The position numbers and the translations under genes are program-made. From Rhizobiaceae bacterium (GTDB lineage Bacteria; Pseudomonadota; Alphaproteobacteria; Rhizobiales; Rhizobiaceae): DNA of 64,000 nt. The stretch is from assembly GCA_017643025.1 (NCBI GenBank), contig JAEPOG010000004.1:62001-126000 (forward strand). Direction: 5' to 3'. Under the pieces are notes generated by a model that was not told the DNA's origin, made no database searches, and saw nothing but the letters and a program-made list of their open reading frames with translations. Shown here piece after piece: positions 8,559-16,509 of the stretch (positions within the stretch are counted from its first letter, which is position 1; each line of letters begins with the position of its first letter).

Positions 8559-10673
8559 ATGTTAGTCACTGGCGCAACGCCGCTGGCGATGCTGGACGCG
8601 GTGGCGCTCGACACCGAGACGACAGGCTTGGACGCGCGCACCGACCGCATCGTGCAGATCGGACTGGTGGCTCTCGAGCGCGGACGCCTTGCCCCCCAGT
8701 CGGTCTGGGAGCGTCTGGTCGATCCGTGCGTGCCGGTCCCTGCGCAGTCCACTGCGATCCACCACATCACCAATGCGATGGTTCGCCAGGCCCCCCGCTT
8801 CGCCGAAGCCTGGCGTGAAGCCCAGACGCATATCCGCGGCCGCATCCTAATCGGCTATTCGATCGGCTTCGACCTCGCCGTTCTGGCCAATGAGGCGGAG
8901 CGTGCCGGCATCGACTGGCAAAAGCCGAGATCGCTTTGCGTTCGGTTGCTTGCCGCCACCGCCAACCCGCACCTGCCGGACTATTCGCTGGAAGCGCTTG
9001 CAAGCTGGCTCGGCGTCAAGGTCACGTCGCGCCACCAGGCGTTGGGCGATGCGCGCGCGGCGGCCGAGATCTTCATCGCGATGGTGCCACGGCTTGCCGA
9101 GCGCGGCATCCGCACGCTGGCGGAAGCCGAGCGCGGCTGCCTGCAGCTCACCGAACAGCTCGAGACCCATGTCCGCGCCGGCTGGAGCGAGCCGGTGACG
9201 CGGCCTGAGGCCATCCGCTCCTTCATCGCCGTCGACCCCTACGCCTATCGCCACCGCGTCGGCGAACTCATGAGCGCACCGCCCGTCATCGTGCGCGCGG
9301 ACGTCCCGGTCCGCGAGGCAATGGCCCTGATGCAGCGGCGCAAGATCAGCTCGCTGTTCGTTTCCGAAACCGGCGAGGCGGGCCGGCCCGGACCGAGCTA
9401 CGCCATCGCCACCGAGCGCGACGTCATGCGCCACATCTCGGCGCTGGGCGCGGAGGCGCTGGACAACAGGGTCGGCGATATCGCGACCCGGCCCCTTGTC
9501 TGCATCCGCGACAAGGCGTTCGCCTATCGCGCCATCGGGCGCATGGATCGGCTGAAAATCCGCCACCTGGCGGTCAAGGACGACGCCGGCATTCTCGTCG
9601 GCATCGTTTCGGCCCGTGACCTGCTCAAGCTGCGGGCGAGCGCCGCCATCAATCTCAGCGATCGCATCGAGGATGCCGCCAACGCACAGGAGCTGGCCGC
9701 TGCTTGGTCGCAGCTGCCGGGCGTCGCCACATCGCTGATCGCCGAAGGCATCGATGCCGTCACCATCGCCGAGATCGTAAGCGAGGAGTTGCGGGCCGTG
9801 ACGCGCCGCTCGGCGGTGCTCGCCGAGGGGCAGATGCTGGCGGATGGCCTCGGGGCCCCGCCTTGCGCCTATTCGGTCGTGGTGCTGGGTTCGGGAGGGC
9901 GCGGCGAAAGCCTGCTCGCCGCAGACCAGGACAATGCGATCGTCTTCGCGGAGGGCGAGCCCGGCGGCGGCAACGACGTCTGGTTCGCCGCGCTCGGCGA
10001 ACGGCTGGCGCCGCTGCTCGACGAAGCCGGCATCCCGCTCTGCAAGGGCGGAGTCATGGCGAAAAACCCGCAATGGCGCGGCTCGCTGGAAACCTGGCGG
10101 CACCGCATCTCCGACTGGGTGCGGCGCTCGCGGCCCGAAGACCTGCTCAATGTCGACATCTTCTACGATCTGAGCCCGGTCCATGGCGACCGCGACCTGG
10201 CCCTAGACCTTCTCGACTCCGCCTACGAGGCCGCGCACGGCCAGATCACCTTCGCCAAGGCGTTGGGCGAGACCGCGGCCCGTCCGGTGACTGCCTTCAC
10301 CATGCTGGGCGGTTTCCGCACCGAGCAGGGTCGCATCGATCTCAAGATGCACGGCCTGTTCCCGGTCGTCGCCTTCGCCCGCGCGCTGGCCATCCGCCAC
10401 GGGGTGCGGGAGCGCTCGACCCGCGAGCGGCTCACTGCCCTGCGTACGCTCGACATTGGCGGCGACGCCGAGTTCCAGCGCCTGATCAACGCGCACGGCA
10501 AGGTTGTGAAGTTCATGCTGGCCCAGCAGGCGCGCGACATGCTGGCCGGCGTGCCGGTGTCCAACAAGGTCGAGATTGCGGCCCTGTCACCGGACGAACA
10601 GGCGGAGCTGAAACAGGCGCTCCGTGTCATCCAGCTCGTGCCCGAACTCGTCCGGCATCTGATGTTCGGCTGA
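8559..10673 (+). CDS. DEDDh exonuclease - CBS pair - DUF294 nucleotidyltransferase fusion
   Basis: A 704-aa multidomain cytoplasmic protein. Residues 14-175 are a DnaQ-like 3'-5' exonuclease with all catalytic residues visible (D18 and E20 in LDTETTG, D105, H159, D164). Residues about 235-375 form two CBS domains (LMSAPPVIVRADVPVREAM; VGIVSARDLLKL), likely an adenylate-nucleotide sensor. From about 444 a GlnD-like nucleotidyltransferase motif GSGGRGESLLAADQDNAIV begins the DUF294 part, followed by its C-terminal helical domain. ATG 8559 has GGGAGG eight bases upstream; an upstream start would run through a terminator. The nucleic acid substrate and the nucleotidyl acceptor are unknown. Confidence 0.85.
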   Translation: MLVTGATPLAMLDAVALDTETTGLDARTDRIVQIGLVALERGRLAPQSVWERLVDPCVPVPAQSTAIHHITNAMVRQAPRFAEAWREAQTHIRGRILIGYSIGFDLAVLANEAERAGIDWQKPRSLCVRLLAATANPHLPDYSLEALASWLGVKVTSRHQALGDARAAAEIFIAMVPRLAERGIRTLAEAERGCLQLTEQLETHVRAGWSEPVTRPEAIRSFIAVDPYAYRHRVGELMSAPPVIVRADVPVREAMALMQRRKISSLFVSETGEAGRPGPSYAIATERDVMRHISALGAEALDNRVGDIATRPLVCIRDKAFAYRAIGRMDRLKIRHLAVKDDAGILVGIVSARDLLKLRASAAINLSDRIEDAANAQELAAAWSQLPGVATSLIAEGIDAVTIAEIVSEELRAVTRRSAVLAEGQMLADGLGAPPCAYSVVVLGSGGRGESLLAADQDNAIVFAEGEPGGGNDVWFAALGERLAPLLDEAGIPLCKGGVMAKNPQWRGSLETWRHRISDWVRRSRPEDLLNVDIFYDLSPVHGDRDLALDLLDSAYEAAHGQITFAKALGETAARPVTAFTMLGGFRTEQGRIDLKMHGLFPVVAFARALAIRHGVRERSTRERLTALRTLDIGGDAEFQRLINAHGKVVKFMLAQQARDMLAGVPVSNKVEIAALSPDEQAELKQALRVIQLVPELVRHLMFG

Positions 10674-10682
10674 CGACGATGG

Positions 10683-11099
10683 CTACGTTGCGACGGCCTG
10701 CAGGACGTCTTCCGGACCGCTCAAGACATTCAGGATGGGGCATTCGGAAGCCGGGTCGCCGCATTCCGCGACCATGCGGGTGAGTGCGTCGCGCAGTCTT
10801 GCAAGCTCCTCCATCTTGCGGACCACGATCGCCAGATGGGCCTCGGCAATCGGCCTGACCTGCCCGCAATTCATGCCACTGTCTGTGGCAAGCGACAACA
10901 GTGCCTTGGCATCGTGCATGGTGAAGCCGAGATCCCTGCACTTTTTCACGAAGCGCAGCGCAGCCAGCCCCTTGTCATCATAAGTCCGGCGGCCGTTCGC
11001 CAGCCGGTCCGGTCCCGGCACGATGCCCTCGCGCTCGTAGTAGCGGATCGTCTCAATATTCACCCCGCTGCGCTTCGATACCTCGCCGATCGAGTACAT
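10683..11099 (-). CDS. merR: MerR-family regulator, mercury-type cysteine pattern
   Basis: A 138-aa regulator. The winged HTH MYSIGEVSKRSGVNIETIRYYEREG is followed by a long dimerisation helix and a C-terminal loop AECGDPASECPIL. Cysteines at 78, 113 and 120 match the order of the three Hg(II) ligands of classical MerR (Cys82, 117, 126), with identical 35-residue spacing between the first two. It is divergently oriented to a MerT/MerF-like gene with a shared operator. No merA or merP is nearby, so another soft metal cannot be excluded. Confidence 0.85.
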   Translation of the reverse strand: MYSIGEVSKRSGVNIETIRYYEREGIVPGPDRLANGRRTYDDKGLAALRFVKKCRDLGFTMHDAKALLSLATDSGMNCGQVRPIAEAHLAIVVRKMEELARLRDALTRMVAECGDPASECPILNVLSGPEDVLQAVAT

Positions 11100-11108
11100 C
11101 GCGCCCTC

Positions 11109-11139
11109 TTGCTCCTGTAGTCGCTACAGGATGCATTAT
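11109..11139 (+). promoter_or_regulatory. MerR-type promoter with 19-bp spacer and perfect operator dyad
   Basis: TTGCTC (-35, 11109-11114) and CATTAT (-10, 11134-11139) are separated by 19 bp, the over-long spacer that MerR-family activators untwist. Between them lies CCTGTAG-tcg-CTACAGG (11114-11130), a perfect 7-bp inverted repeat. Because the -10 covers an ATG at 11138, that ATG cannot be the start of the transporter gene. Confidence 0.82.
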
Positions 11140-11173
11140 GTCGATACAGATCAGACAGGCAAGGAACCTGAAG

Positions 11174-11503
11174 ATGCCCGATCTCCTTTCTCGCGCCAGT
11201 CTCGGTGGCTCCTTTGCGGCGCTTTTGGCGGCAACCACCTGCTGTGTGCTGCCAATGAGCCTGATGATTGCGGGTCTGGGCGGAAGCTGGTTGGCCGTCT
11301 TTTCACCCATCGCCGCCCTCAGCCCCTATGTTATCGGCCTGTCGGTCATCCTGCTGATCGCGGCCTGGTTCGCGGCGCTTCGTCGTGGCGCGAGCGGGCG
11401 CACGATGTCGATGCTGGCCGGTGGCAGCCTCTTCTCGCTGGTTGCCTGGCTGATCGTCATCAATGATGAAAGGCTGACCATGCTCCTCCTCGAATACATC
11501 TAG
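11174..11503 (+). CDS. MerT/MerF-like mercuric ion transporter
   Basis: A 109-aa inner-membrane protein with about three hydrophobic segments (near 12-32, 38-66 and 78-98). The vicinal pair C23-C24 in TTCCVLPMSL near the end of the first helix matches the Hg(II)-accepting CC pair of MerT/MerF. It lacks the second, cytoplasmic cysteine pair usual in those proteins, so it is a reduced variant. ATG 11174 has AAGGA upstream; ATG 11138 lies inside the promoter. It is followed after 10 bp by the GDCCVxC gene and controlled by the divergent MerR (inference from the shared operator). Confidence 0.8.
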   Translation: MPDLLSRASLGGSFAALLAATTCCVLPMSLMIAGLGGSWLAVFSPIAALSPYVIGLSVILLIAAWFAALRRGASGRTMSMLAGGSLFSLVAWLIVINDERLTMLLLEYI

Positions 11504-11513
11504 GAGCGGGAGA

Positions 11514-11723
11514 ATGGCGGATGTGCAGCTTCAGTCGGTGATCACCTGCCCCGATTGCGGATTCGCGCGCACTGAGAACATGCCCACTGACGCATGCCAG
11601 TGGTTCTACGAATGCGAGAGCTGCCACACGCTCCTAAAGCCTGACCCCGGCGATTGCTGTGTGTTTTGCTCCTTCGGGAGCGTCGCTTGCCCGCCCGTGC
11701 AGCAGGGCAAGGCCTGCTGCTGA
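11514..11723 (+). CDS. GDCCVxC-domain small cysteine-rich protein
   Basis: A 69-aa protein with ten cysteines: CPDC (12-15), C28, CESC (34-37), the family signature GDCCVFC (47-52), C59 and a terminal CC. Proteins of this family often lie in mercury operons, and some members are selenoproteins at this motif; here all positions are plain Cys codons. A metal-binding or metal-trafficking role is likely. ATG 11514 has AGGAG five bases upstream and the gene follows the transporter closely, so the two form one transcript. Confidence 0.85.
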   Translation: MADVQLQSVITCPDCGFARTENMPTDACQWFYECESCHTLLKPDPGDCCVFCSFGSVACPPVQQGKACC

Positions 11724-11728
11724 CGTCC

Positions 11729-12610
11729 CTAGCCCACCATCCCCGCAACCTTCGTGTCGGTCATCTCGAACACCTCGTCCGGCACGAAGAAATCAGCCGC
11801 CAGAGGCCCCTTTGCGCCAGGCGCATAGACTGAAAAGTCCGTCACGCCTTCGTCGCGCAGCACCAGCTCGTCAATGAAGAAATTGCCCGTCACCTCGCGC
11901 GACGGCTTGGTCACGATGGCGTGGAAGGCGTCAGCCAGGATCTCGGGCGTACGGCTCATCGCGGCCACCGTCTCGCCGCCGAGCAGGTTGCGCACCGCAG
12001 CCGTATCTATGGCCGTCAGCGGCCACAACGAATTGATCGCAATGCCGTCTTTCGCAAACTCCGCGCTCATGCCCAGCGTGCACATCGACATGCCGAACTT
12101 CGCCATCGTGTAGGCGACGTGGTTCTTGAACCACTTGGCCTTCATGTCGAGCGGCGGCGCCAGATTGACGATATGCGGGTTGTCGGAACCCTTGAGGTGC
12201 GGAATGCACATCTTCGACACGAGGTAGGTGCCGCGCGTGTTGATCTGATGCATCAGGTCGAAGCGCTTCATGTCGGTGGCGAGCGTGCCGGTCAGCTGGA
12301 TCGCGCTGGCATTGTTGACGCAGATGTCGATGCCGCCGAACTGGGCAACCGTCTTCTCCACCGCCTCGCCCACCTGCGCCTCGTCGCGGATGTCGCAGAT
12401 CACCGGCAGCGCCTTGCCGCCGGCCGCCTCGATCTCCTCCGCCGCTGTGTAGATCGTGCCCGGAAGCTTCGGGTGCGGCTCAGCGGTCTTGGCCGCAATG
12501 GTCACATTGGCGCCGTCGCGCGCCGCCTTCAGCGCGATCGCCAGCCCGATGCCGCGCGACCCGCCGGACATGAAGATGGTCTTGCCCTTGAGTGACTTGG
12601 CTTCTGACAT
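11729..12610 (-). CDS. SDR-family oxidoreductase, HSDL2-like
   Basis: A 293-aa short-chain dehydrogenase/reductase. The cofactor motif is SGGSRGIGLAIA near residue 15, the structural motif CVNNAS near 97, and the catalytic pair YTMAK near 166-170. The usual catalytic serine position is replaced in the segment HIVNLAPPLDMK, which is typical of HSDL2-like members. These are NAD(P)H-dependent, possibly lipid-related; the substrate is unknown. ATG 12610 has GGGAGG upstream. It converges on the mercury cassette with a 5-bp gap. Confidence 0.87.
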   Translation of the reverse strand: MSEAKSLKGKTIFMSGGSRGIGLAIALKAARDGANVTIAAKTAEPHPKLPGTIYTAAEEIEAAGGKALPVICDIRDEAQVGEAVEKTVAQFGGIDICVNNASAIQLTGTLATDMKRFDLMHQINTRGTYLVSKMCIPHLKGSDNPHIVNLAPPLDMKAKWFKNHVAYTMAKFGMSMCTLGMSAEFAKDGIAINSLWPLTAIDTAAVRNLLGGETVAAMSRTPEILADAFHAIVTKPSREVTGNFFIDELVLRDEGVTDFSVYAPGAKGPLAADFFVPDEVFEMTDTKVAGMVG

Positions 12611-12814
12611 GCGGCGGCCTCCCTGAATGCGCTGCGCAATCGTCGCCCGCCGTCCGGCTCAACGCAAGCCGCATCTTCGTCCAAATCCCGCACTAGCCCT
12701 TTACGTGAGCGTATGATGCCCTACCCTCGGGCCTGACTCGCATGCCGGCAAACTGGCCGGCCGATCGTTGGCGCTGTGCGGCGCCTCAACTCCTCCAACG
12801 AAACGGATACCGAC

Positions 12815-13267
12815 ATGACCGAAGTAAAAAGCGGCGACGTCGTGCGCCTCCATTACACCGGCAAGCTCGAGGACGGCACGCAGTTCGGCACCTCGGTCGG
12901 CGACGAGCCCCTGGAGCTGCGCGTCGGCGCGGGCCAGATCATCGCCGGGCTGGACAAGCAGATCGAAGGCATGACCGTCGGCGAGAAGGAGACGGTGACG
13001 ATACCCGTCGACGAGGGTTACGGCCCGCGCGACGAGCGCCAGATCGATGTGGTGCCGCGTTCCGCCATCCCGCCGAATATCGAGCTTTCAATCGGCGGCG
13101 TCCTGCAGGCGCAGACGCCGGATGGCCGCGCCATCCAGCTGGTGGTGAAGGATTTGGACGACACCCAGGTGACGGTCGACGCCAACCATCCGCTCGCCGG
13201 CCACGACCTCACCTTCGAGGTCGAGATTGTGGAGATCGTCGCGTCGGAGGGCAGCCCGCTGGTGTGA
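12815..13267 (+). CDS. FKBP-type peptidyl-prolyl isomerase, SlyD-like
   Basis: A 150-aa cytoplasmic protein-folding enzyme. The FKBP core VVRLHYTGKLEDGTQFGTS and VGAGQIIAGLDKQIEGMTVGE is followed by an IF (insert-in-flap) chaperone segment and the closing strand NHPLAGHDLTFEVEIVEI that marks SlyD. It lacks the His/Cys-rich nickel tail of E. coli SlyD. ATG 12815 fits the family N-terminus (TEVKSGDVV). Monocistronic as far as seen; a GGGACC-ctc-GGTCCC hairpin without T-run follows at 13270-13284. Confidence 0.9.
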   Translation: MTEVKSGDVVRLHYTGKLEDGTQFGTSVGDEPLELRVGAGQIIAGLDKQIEGMTVGEKETVTIPVDEGYGPRDERQIDVVPRSAIPPNIELSIGGVLQAQTPDGRAIQLVVKDLDDTQVTVDANHPLAGHDLTFEVEIVEIVASEGSPLV

Positions 13268-13286
13268 GGGACCCTCGGTCCCAGCA

Positions 13287-13730
13287 CTAGCCGGGGATCA
13301 GCCCCTGCCTGATGGCCGTCGCAGTCGCATCCGTGCGATTTGTCGCGCCGAGCTTGGCGATGATCGAGGCGACGTGGAATTTCGCCGTGTGGACGGAGAT
13401 GTCCATGCGCCGCGCAATCACCTTGTTGGGCGCGCCCTCGGCGAGCAGCGCCAGCACTTCCAGTTCGCGCGGCGAGAGGGCGGGTGCGTCGCCATTCCGG
13501 CCATGGTCGCCATCCGCGCGGCTTATGCGGTAGCCGGCGGAGATCAGCAGTTCGGCGGCGTCGACCAGCTCGGCAGGCGCGTCGTCGGGCAGCGCCGCGG
13601 CGACATCGTCATTCGCGTCCCTTGCAACGCCAGGTTTCGGCGCGCGTCGCTCGAACCTGATGTCCGTCACATCGTCGGTTTCAACGGCGGATTCGATATC
13701 GAAGGTGCGGTCGAGATCATCCAGCAGCAT
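13287..13730 (-). CDS. LuxR-type HTH transcriptional regulator without receiver domain
   Basis: A 147-aa protein. The C-terminal GerE/LuxR HTH is clear: LSPRELEVLALLAEGAPNK, then ARRMDISVHTAKFHVASII and AKLGATNRTDATATAIR. The N-terminal 75 residues are acidic and show no phosphoreceiver or autoinducer domain, so the input is unknown. ATG 13730 has GGGA upstream; the longer reading to 13820 has no support. Confidence 0.8.
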   Translation of the reverse strand: MLLDDLDRTFDIESAVETDDVTDIRFERRAPKPGVARDANDDVAAALPDDAPAELVDAAELLISAGYRISRADGDHGRNGDAPALSPRELEVLALLAEGAPNKVIARRMDISVHTAKFHVASIIAKLGATNRTDATATAIRQGLIPG

Positions 13731-13848
13731 TGTGTTCCCTTCGGTTTGTCCAGCTTGGTCAGCGGGGTGGCCAACACCCATATGTAGGTTTCGCCGGCGC
13801 CATTGTAACCGCCTGCCCAACGAATCCGACCGGTCCGGCCCTGGGCCG

Positions 13849-14130
13849 TCAGCGGAAGATCGCGTCGCCCTGCTCGTCCACGATTTGCCGGCCCTTGCGC
13901 AGCGAGATCGCGATGGCGTCTTCCACCGAGGTGGTCTTGTCGGCGCGCACGAAACGATGTTCCTTCAGCTCGCCGTCGACTTCCTTGGTGACGACGCCGC
14001 AGGTCTGGTACTGCCCGTCTTCCTTGTAAGGCGTGGCGCGGATGAGGAAACCCTTGTGCTCCACCGGCTCGCCGCCGTCGATCTCACCTTGGCCGCCTCC
14101 GCCGCCGAAGAGCTTCTTCAGAAAGGACAT
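13849..14130 (-). CDS. HlyU-family protein
   Basis: A 93-aa protein beginning MSFLKKLFGGGGG, the typical start of the HlyU family, with EHKGFLIRATPYKEDGQYQTCGVV and the C-terminal DAIAISLRKGRQIVDEQGD. In Vibrio, HlyU is a transcriptional activator of haemolysin; in alphaproteobacteria the role of these short homologues is not known. ATG 14130 is preceded by GGAGGAAG. It stands alone, divergent from the panE-like gene. Confidence 0.88.
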   Translation of the reverse strand: MSFLKKLFGGGGGQGEIDGGEPVEHKGFLIRATPYKEDGQYQTCGVVTKEVDGELKEHRFVRADKTTSVEDAIAISLRKGRQIVDEQGDAIFR

Positions 14131-14212
14131 CGCTTCCTCCGCATTGCGCCCGGGCGACCTACACGCGCCGCCAAGCGGCCTGTAGAGTGGCACGAATGGG
14201 AGAGGCAAAACA

Positions 14213-15226
14213 ATGACGCCACGCATCGCGGTTCTGGGCGCGGGCTCGGTCGGCTGCTTCGTCGGCGGCATGTGGACGCATTGCGGCATCGACGTCACGC
14301 TCGTCGGCCGCCCCTCGATTCGCGACGAGATCGCCGCGCATGGCCTGCGCCTTACTGACCATGAGGGGCTCGATCGGGTTCTCGCGCCGGGCGACCTGCC
14401 CTTCGAGACGACCCCGGATGCACTCAGCAACGCCGAACTCGTCGTCCTGACGGTCAAGAGCAACGCCACCCGCGATGCTGCTGGTCAGATCGCCGCGCAT
14501 GCCTCGCCCAACGCTGCTGTGCTCAGCCTGCAGAACGGCATCAGCAATATCGACATTCTTCAAGGGGCGCTGCCCGGCCGCACGGTGCTGCGCGGCATGA
14601 CCGGCTTCAACGTCGCCTGGATGGGCGACGGCCGGCTGCATCGCGGCACGTCCGGCCTGCTTGCCGCAGAGCGCCAGGCGCTGACCGAACAACTGGCAAC
14701 GGCGCTCGCCGGCACGCCGGCGGCGCTTACTTTGTCGGACGATCCGCTCTCGCTCGCCTGGGGCAAGCTGCTGCTCAACCTCAACAATGCCGTCAACGCG
14801 CTGTCGGGGAAGACGCTGCTCGCCGAGCTCTCGGAGCGTTCCTATCGACGTGTGCTGGCCGCATCCATGCGCGAGGCGCTGTCTGTGCTCGAAGCCGCCG
14901 GCATCGCGCCGGCCAAGGTCGGCCCCCTGCCGCCCAATCTCGTCCCGCGTTTCGTCGCCGCGCCGGATTTCATATTCAACACGATCGGCCTGCGGCTGCA
15001 GAAGATCGACGCCCATGCGCGCTCCTCCATGGCCGACGATTTCGCAGCCGGCCGCCCGACCGAGATCGACTCCCTCAATGGCGAGATCGTCCGGCTGGCT
15101 GAGCAGATCGGCCGCCCAGCACCCGTCAACGCCGCGATCATGAAGCTGGTCACGGAGGCCGAGACTGGCGGTCGGCGCGACTGGCCGGGCGCGGAATTGC
15201 TGAAGGCGGTGACGGCAGGCAACTGA
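14213..15226 (+). CDS. 2-Dehydropantoate 2-reductase family protein (ApbA/PanE)
   Basis: A 337-aa NADPH-dependent ketoreductase. The N-terminal Rossmann motif RIAVLGAGSVGCFVGG begins at residue 4; LTVKSNATRDA and LQNGISN mark the nucleotide-domain edge; the C-terminal helical domain contains WGKLLLNLNNAVNAL (the conserved Lys of the family) and GRPTEIDSLNGEIV. Classical PanE makes pantoate for coenzyme A, but many genomes hold several ApbA/PanE paralogues with other keto acids as substrates, so I leave out a symbol. ATG 14213 has GGGAGAGG upstream. Confidence 0.87.
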   Translation: MTPRIAVLGAGSVGCFVGGMWTHCGIDVTLVGRPSIRDEIAAHGLRLTDHEGLDRVLAPGDLPFETTPDALSNAELVVLTVKSNATRDAAGQIAAHASPNAAVLSLQNGISNIDILQGALPGRTVLRGMTGFNVAWMGDGRLHRGTSGLLAAERQALTEQLATALAGTPAALTLSDDPLSLAWGKLLLNLNNAVNALSGKTLLAELSERSYRRVLAASMREALSVLEAAGIAPAKVGPLPPNLVPRFVAAPDFIFNTIGLRLQKIDAHARSSMADDFAAGRPTEIDSLNGEIVRLAEQIGRPAPVNAAIMKLVTEAETGGRRDWPGAELLKAVTAGN

Positions 15227-15254
15227 AGGTTTGCAGACCGGCCTCACCTGAATC

Positions 15255-16025
15255 TCAGAGCGACAGCGGCAGCTCCAGATGCTTCGCATACATCATGTCG
15301 CGATGTTCGAAGAGGATCGGGTCGAGCGCGGCCTCGGTCTCATCGTCCAGCGTTGCGAAAGCGCGGCGCATGTGCCGGTCCATGGCGCACACGTCCTCGG
15401 GCAGCGGGCGGAACATGCCGGCGAATGTCGCGCAGTAGACATCCGCCGCCGTCAGCGCATTGCCGACGATGTACGGGCTGCCGGCCTCGCGCTGCGCCTT
15501 CAGCCGCGCCACCAGCATCGAGAGTATGGCGACAACACGCTTGCCCGCCTCTTCGCCAGCGCCCGGCCGGTAGCCGTATTTCTTCGCCAGATATTTCGCC
15601 ACCGGCTCGATGAAACCGCCGGTTCCGTTTAGCCCGGCGTCGATCATCTGCAGCCGGCGCGACCAGCCGAGACCGCCCTCGCCGCACAGCTCTTGAGCGA
15701 TGCCGCAAACCAGCACGCGATCGGCCTCGTCGGCAGGCAGCAGCGATGGCTCGGGCGCCAGCCGCTCGGCCAGAAGCAGAATGTCTGACCATGAGGTGCG
15801 GGGCTTTTCGTCCTCGAAGATGGCGATGGGCCCGCTGCGCTGGCCGGTCCAGCCCTTCAGCGCCTCGCTGTCATAGGCAAGGCGCACCGCCGCCCATTCG
15901 ATGCCCTTGATGTGGAATATGCCCTTGGCCGCCTCGCCCCACGGGCTGGGTACGCCGCCCACGACGACCATGCGCAACCCGCCGCGCCCGATCGCCTCCT
16001 CCACGCTCACATAATCGAAACCCAT
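15255..16025 (-). CDS. Glutathione S-transferase family protein
   Basis: A 256-aa protein. The N-terminal part reads VVVGGVPSPWGEAAKGIFHIKGIEW, a thioredoxin-like GST start with the SPW motif in place of a CxxC, and the C-terminal helical domain has PYIVGNALTAADVYCATF, the N-capping and hydrophobic-staple motif of GSTs. Substrate unknown. ATG 16025 has GGGAGG immediately upstream; the reading from 16070 is unlikely. It follows the YjbQ gene by 19 bp. Confidence 0.83.
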   Translation of the reverse strand: MGFDYVSVEEAIGRGGLRMVVVGGVPSPWGEAAKGIFHIKGIEWAAVRLAYDSEALKGWTGQRSGPIAIFEDEKPRTSWSDILLLAERLAPEPSLLPADEADRVLVCGIAQELCGEGGLGWSRRLQMIDAGLNGTGGFIEPVAKYLAKKYGYRPGAGEEAGKRVVAILSMLVARLKAQREAGSPYIVGNALTAADVYCATFAGMFRPLPEDVCAMDRHMRRAFATLDDETEAALDPILFEHRDMMYAKHLELPLSL

Positions 16026-16044
16026 TCCGCCTCCCTCGGGCTCG

Positions 16045-16467
16045 CTAGGCGCCCAGATGCAAAACCACATCGCGCCGGTGCGGCCGGTCGCGATGCTCGA
16101 AAAGATAAATGCCCTGCCAGGTTCCGAGTGCCAGACGCCCGCCGTTCACGGGTATGCCGATCGATACGGGGGTGAGTGCCGCCTTGATATGCGCCGGCAT
16201 GTCGTCGGGCCCTTCGGTCGTATGCGCCACCCAGGACATCGAGGGGTCGTCCGAAGGCGGCGCCAGCCGCCGGAAGAATTCATCGAGGTCGCGCCGCACG
16301 TCGGGGTCGGCATTCTCCTGGATCAGCAGCGAGCAGGAGGTGTGCCGCACGAAGACTGTAAGCAGGCCCTCCTCCCGCCCGGCCTCGCGCACGAACGCGG
16401 CGGCCCGGTCGGTGAACTCGTAAAGTCCCTGACCGGAAGTCTGGATGGTGAGCATTGTCTGCGCCAT
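16045..16467 (-). CDS. YjbQ-family protein (UPF0047, secondary thiamine-phosphate synthase)
   Basis: A 140-aa cytoplasmic protein. The family signature HTSCSLLIQENADPDVRRDL (residues 42-61) and the His-rich end GTWQGIYLFEHRDRP are intact. E. coli YjbQ shows weak thiamine-phosphate synthase activity; the physiological role is unsettled. It may be co-transcribed with the GST gene downstream. Confidence 0.9.
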   Translation of the reverse strand: MAQTMLTIQTSGQGLYEFTDRAAAFVREAGREEGLLTVFVRHTSCSLLIQENADPDVRRDLDEFFRRLAPPSDDPSMSWVAHTTEGPDDMPAHIKAALTPVSIGIPVNGGRLALGTWQGIYLFEHRDRPHRRDVVLHLGA

Positions 16468-16509
16468 GCTGCTTCGTGGCGGCGCGTCGCGCTGCTGTCA
16501 ACGGGAGCT

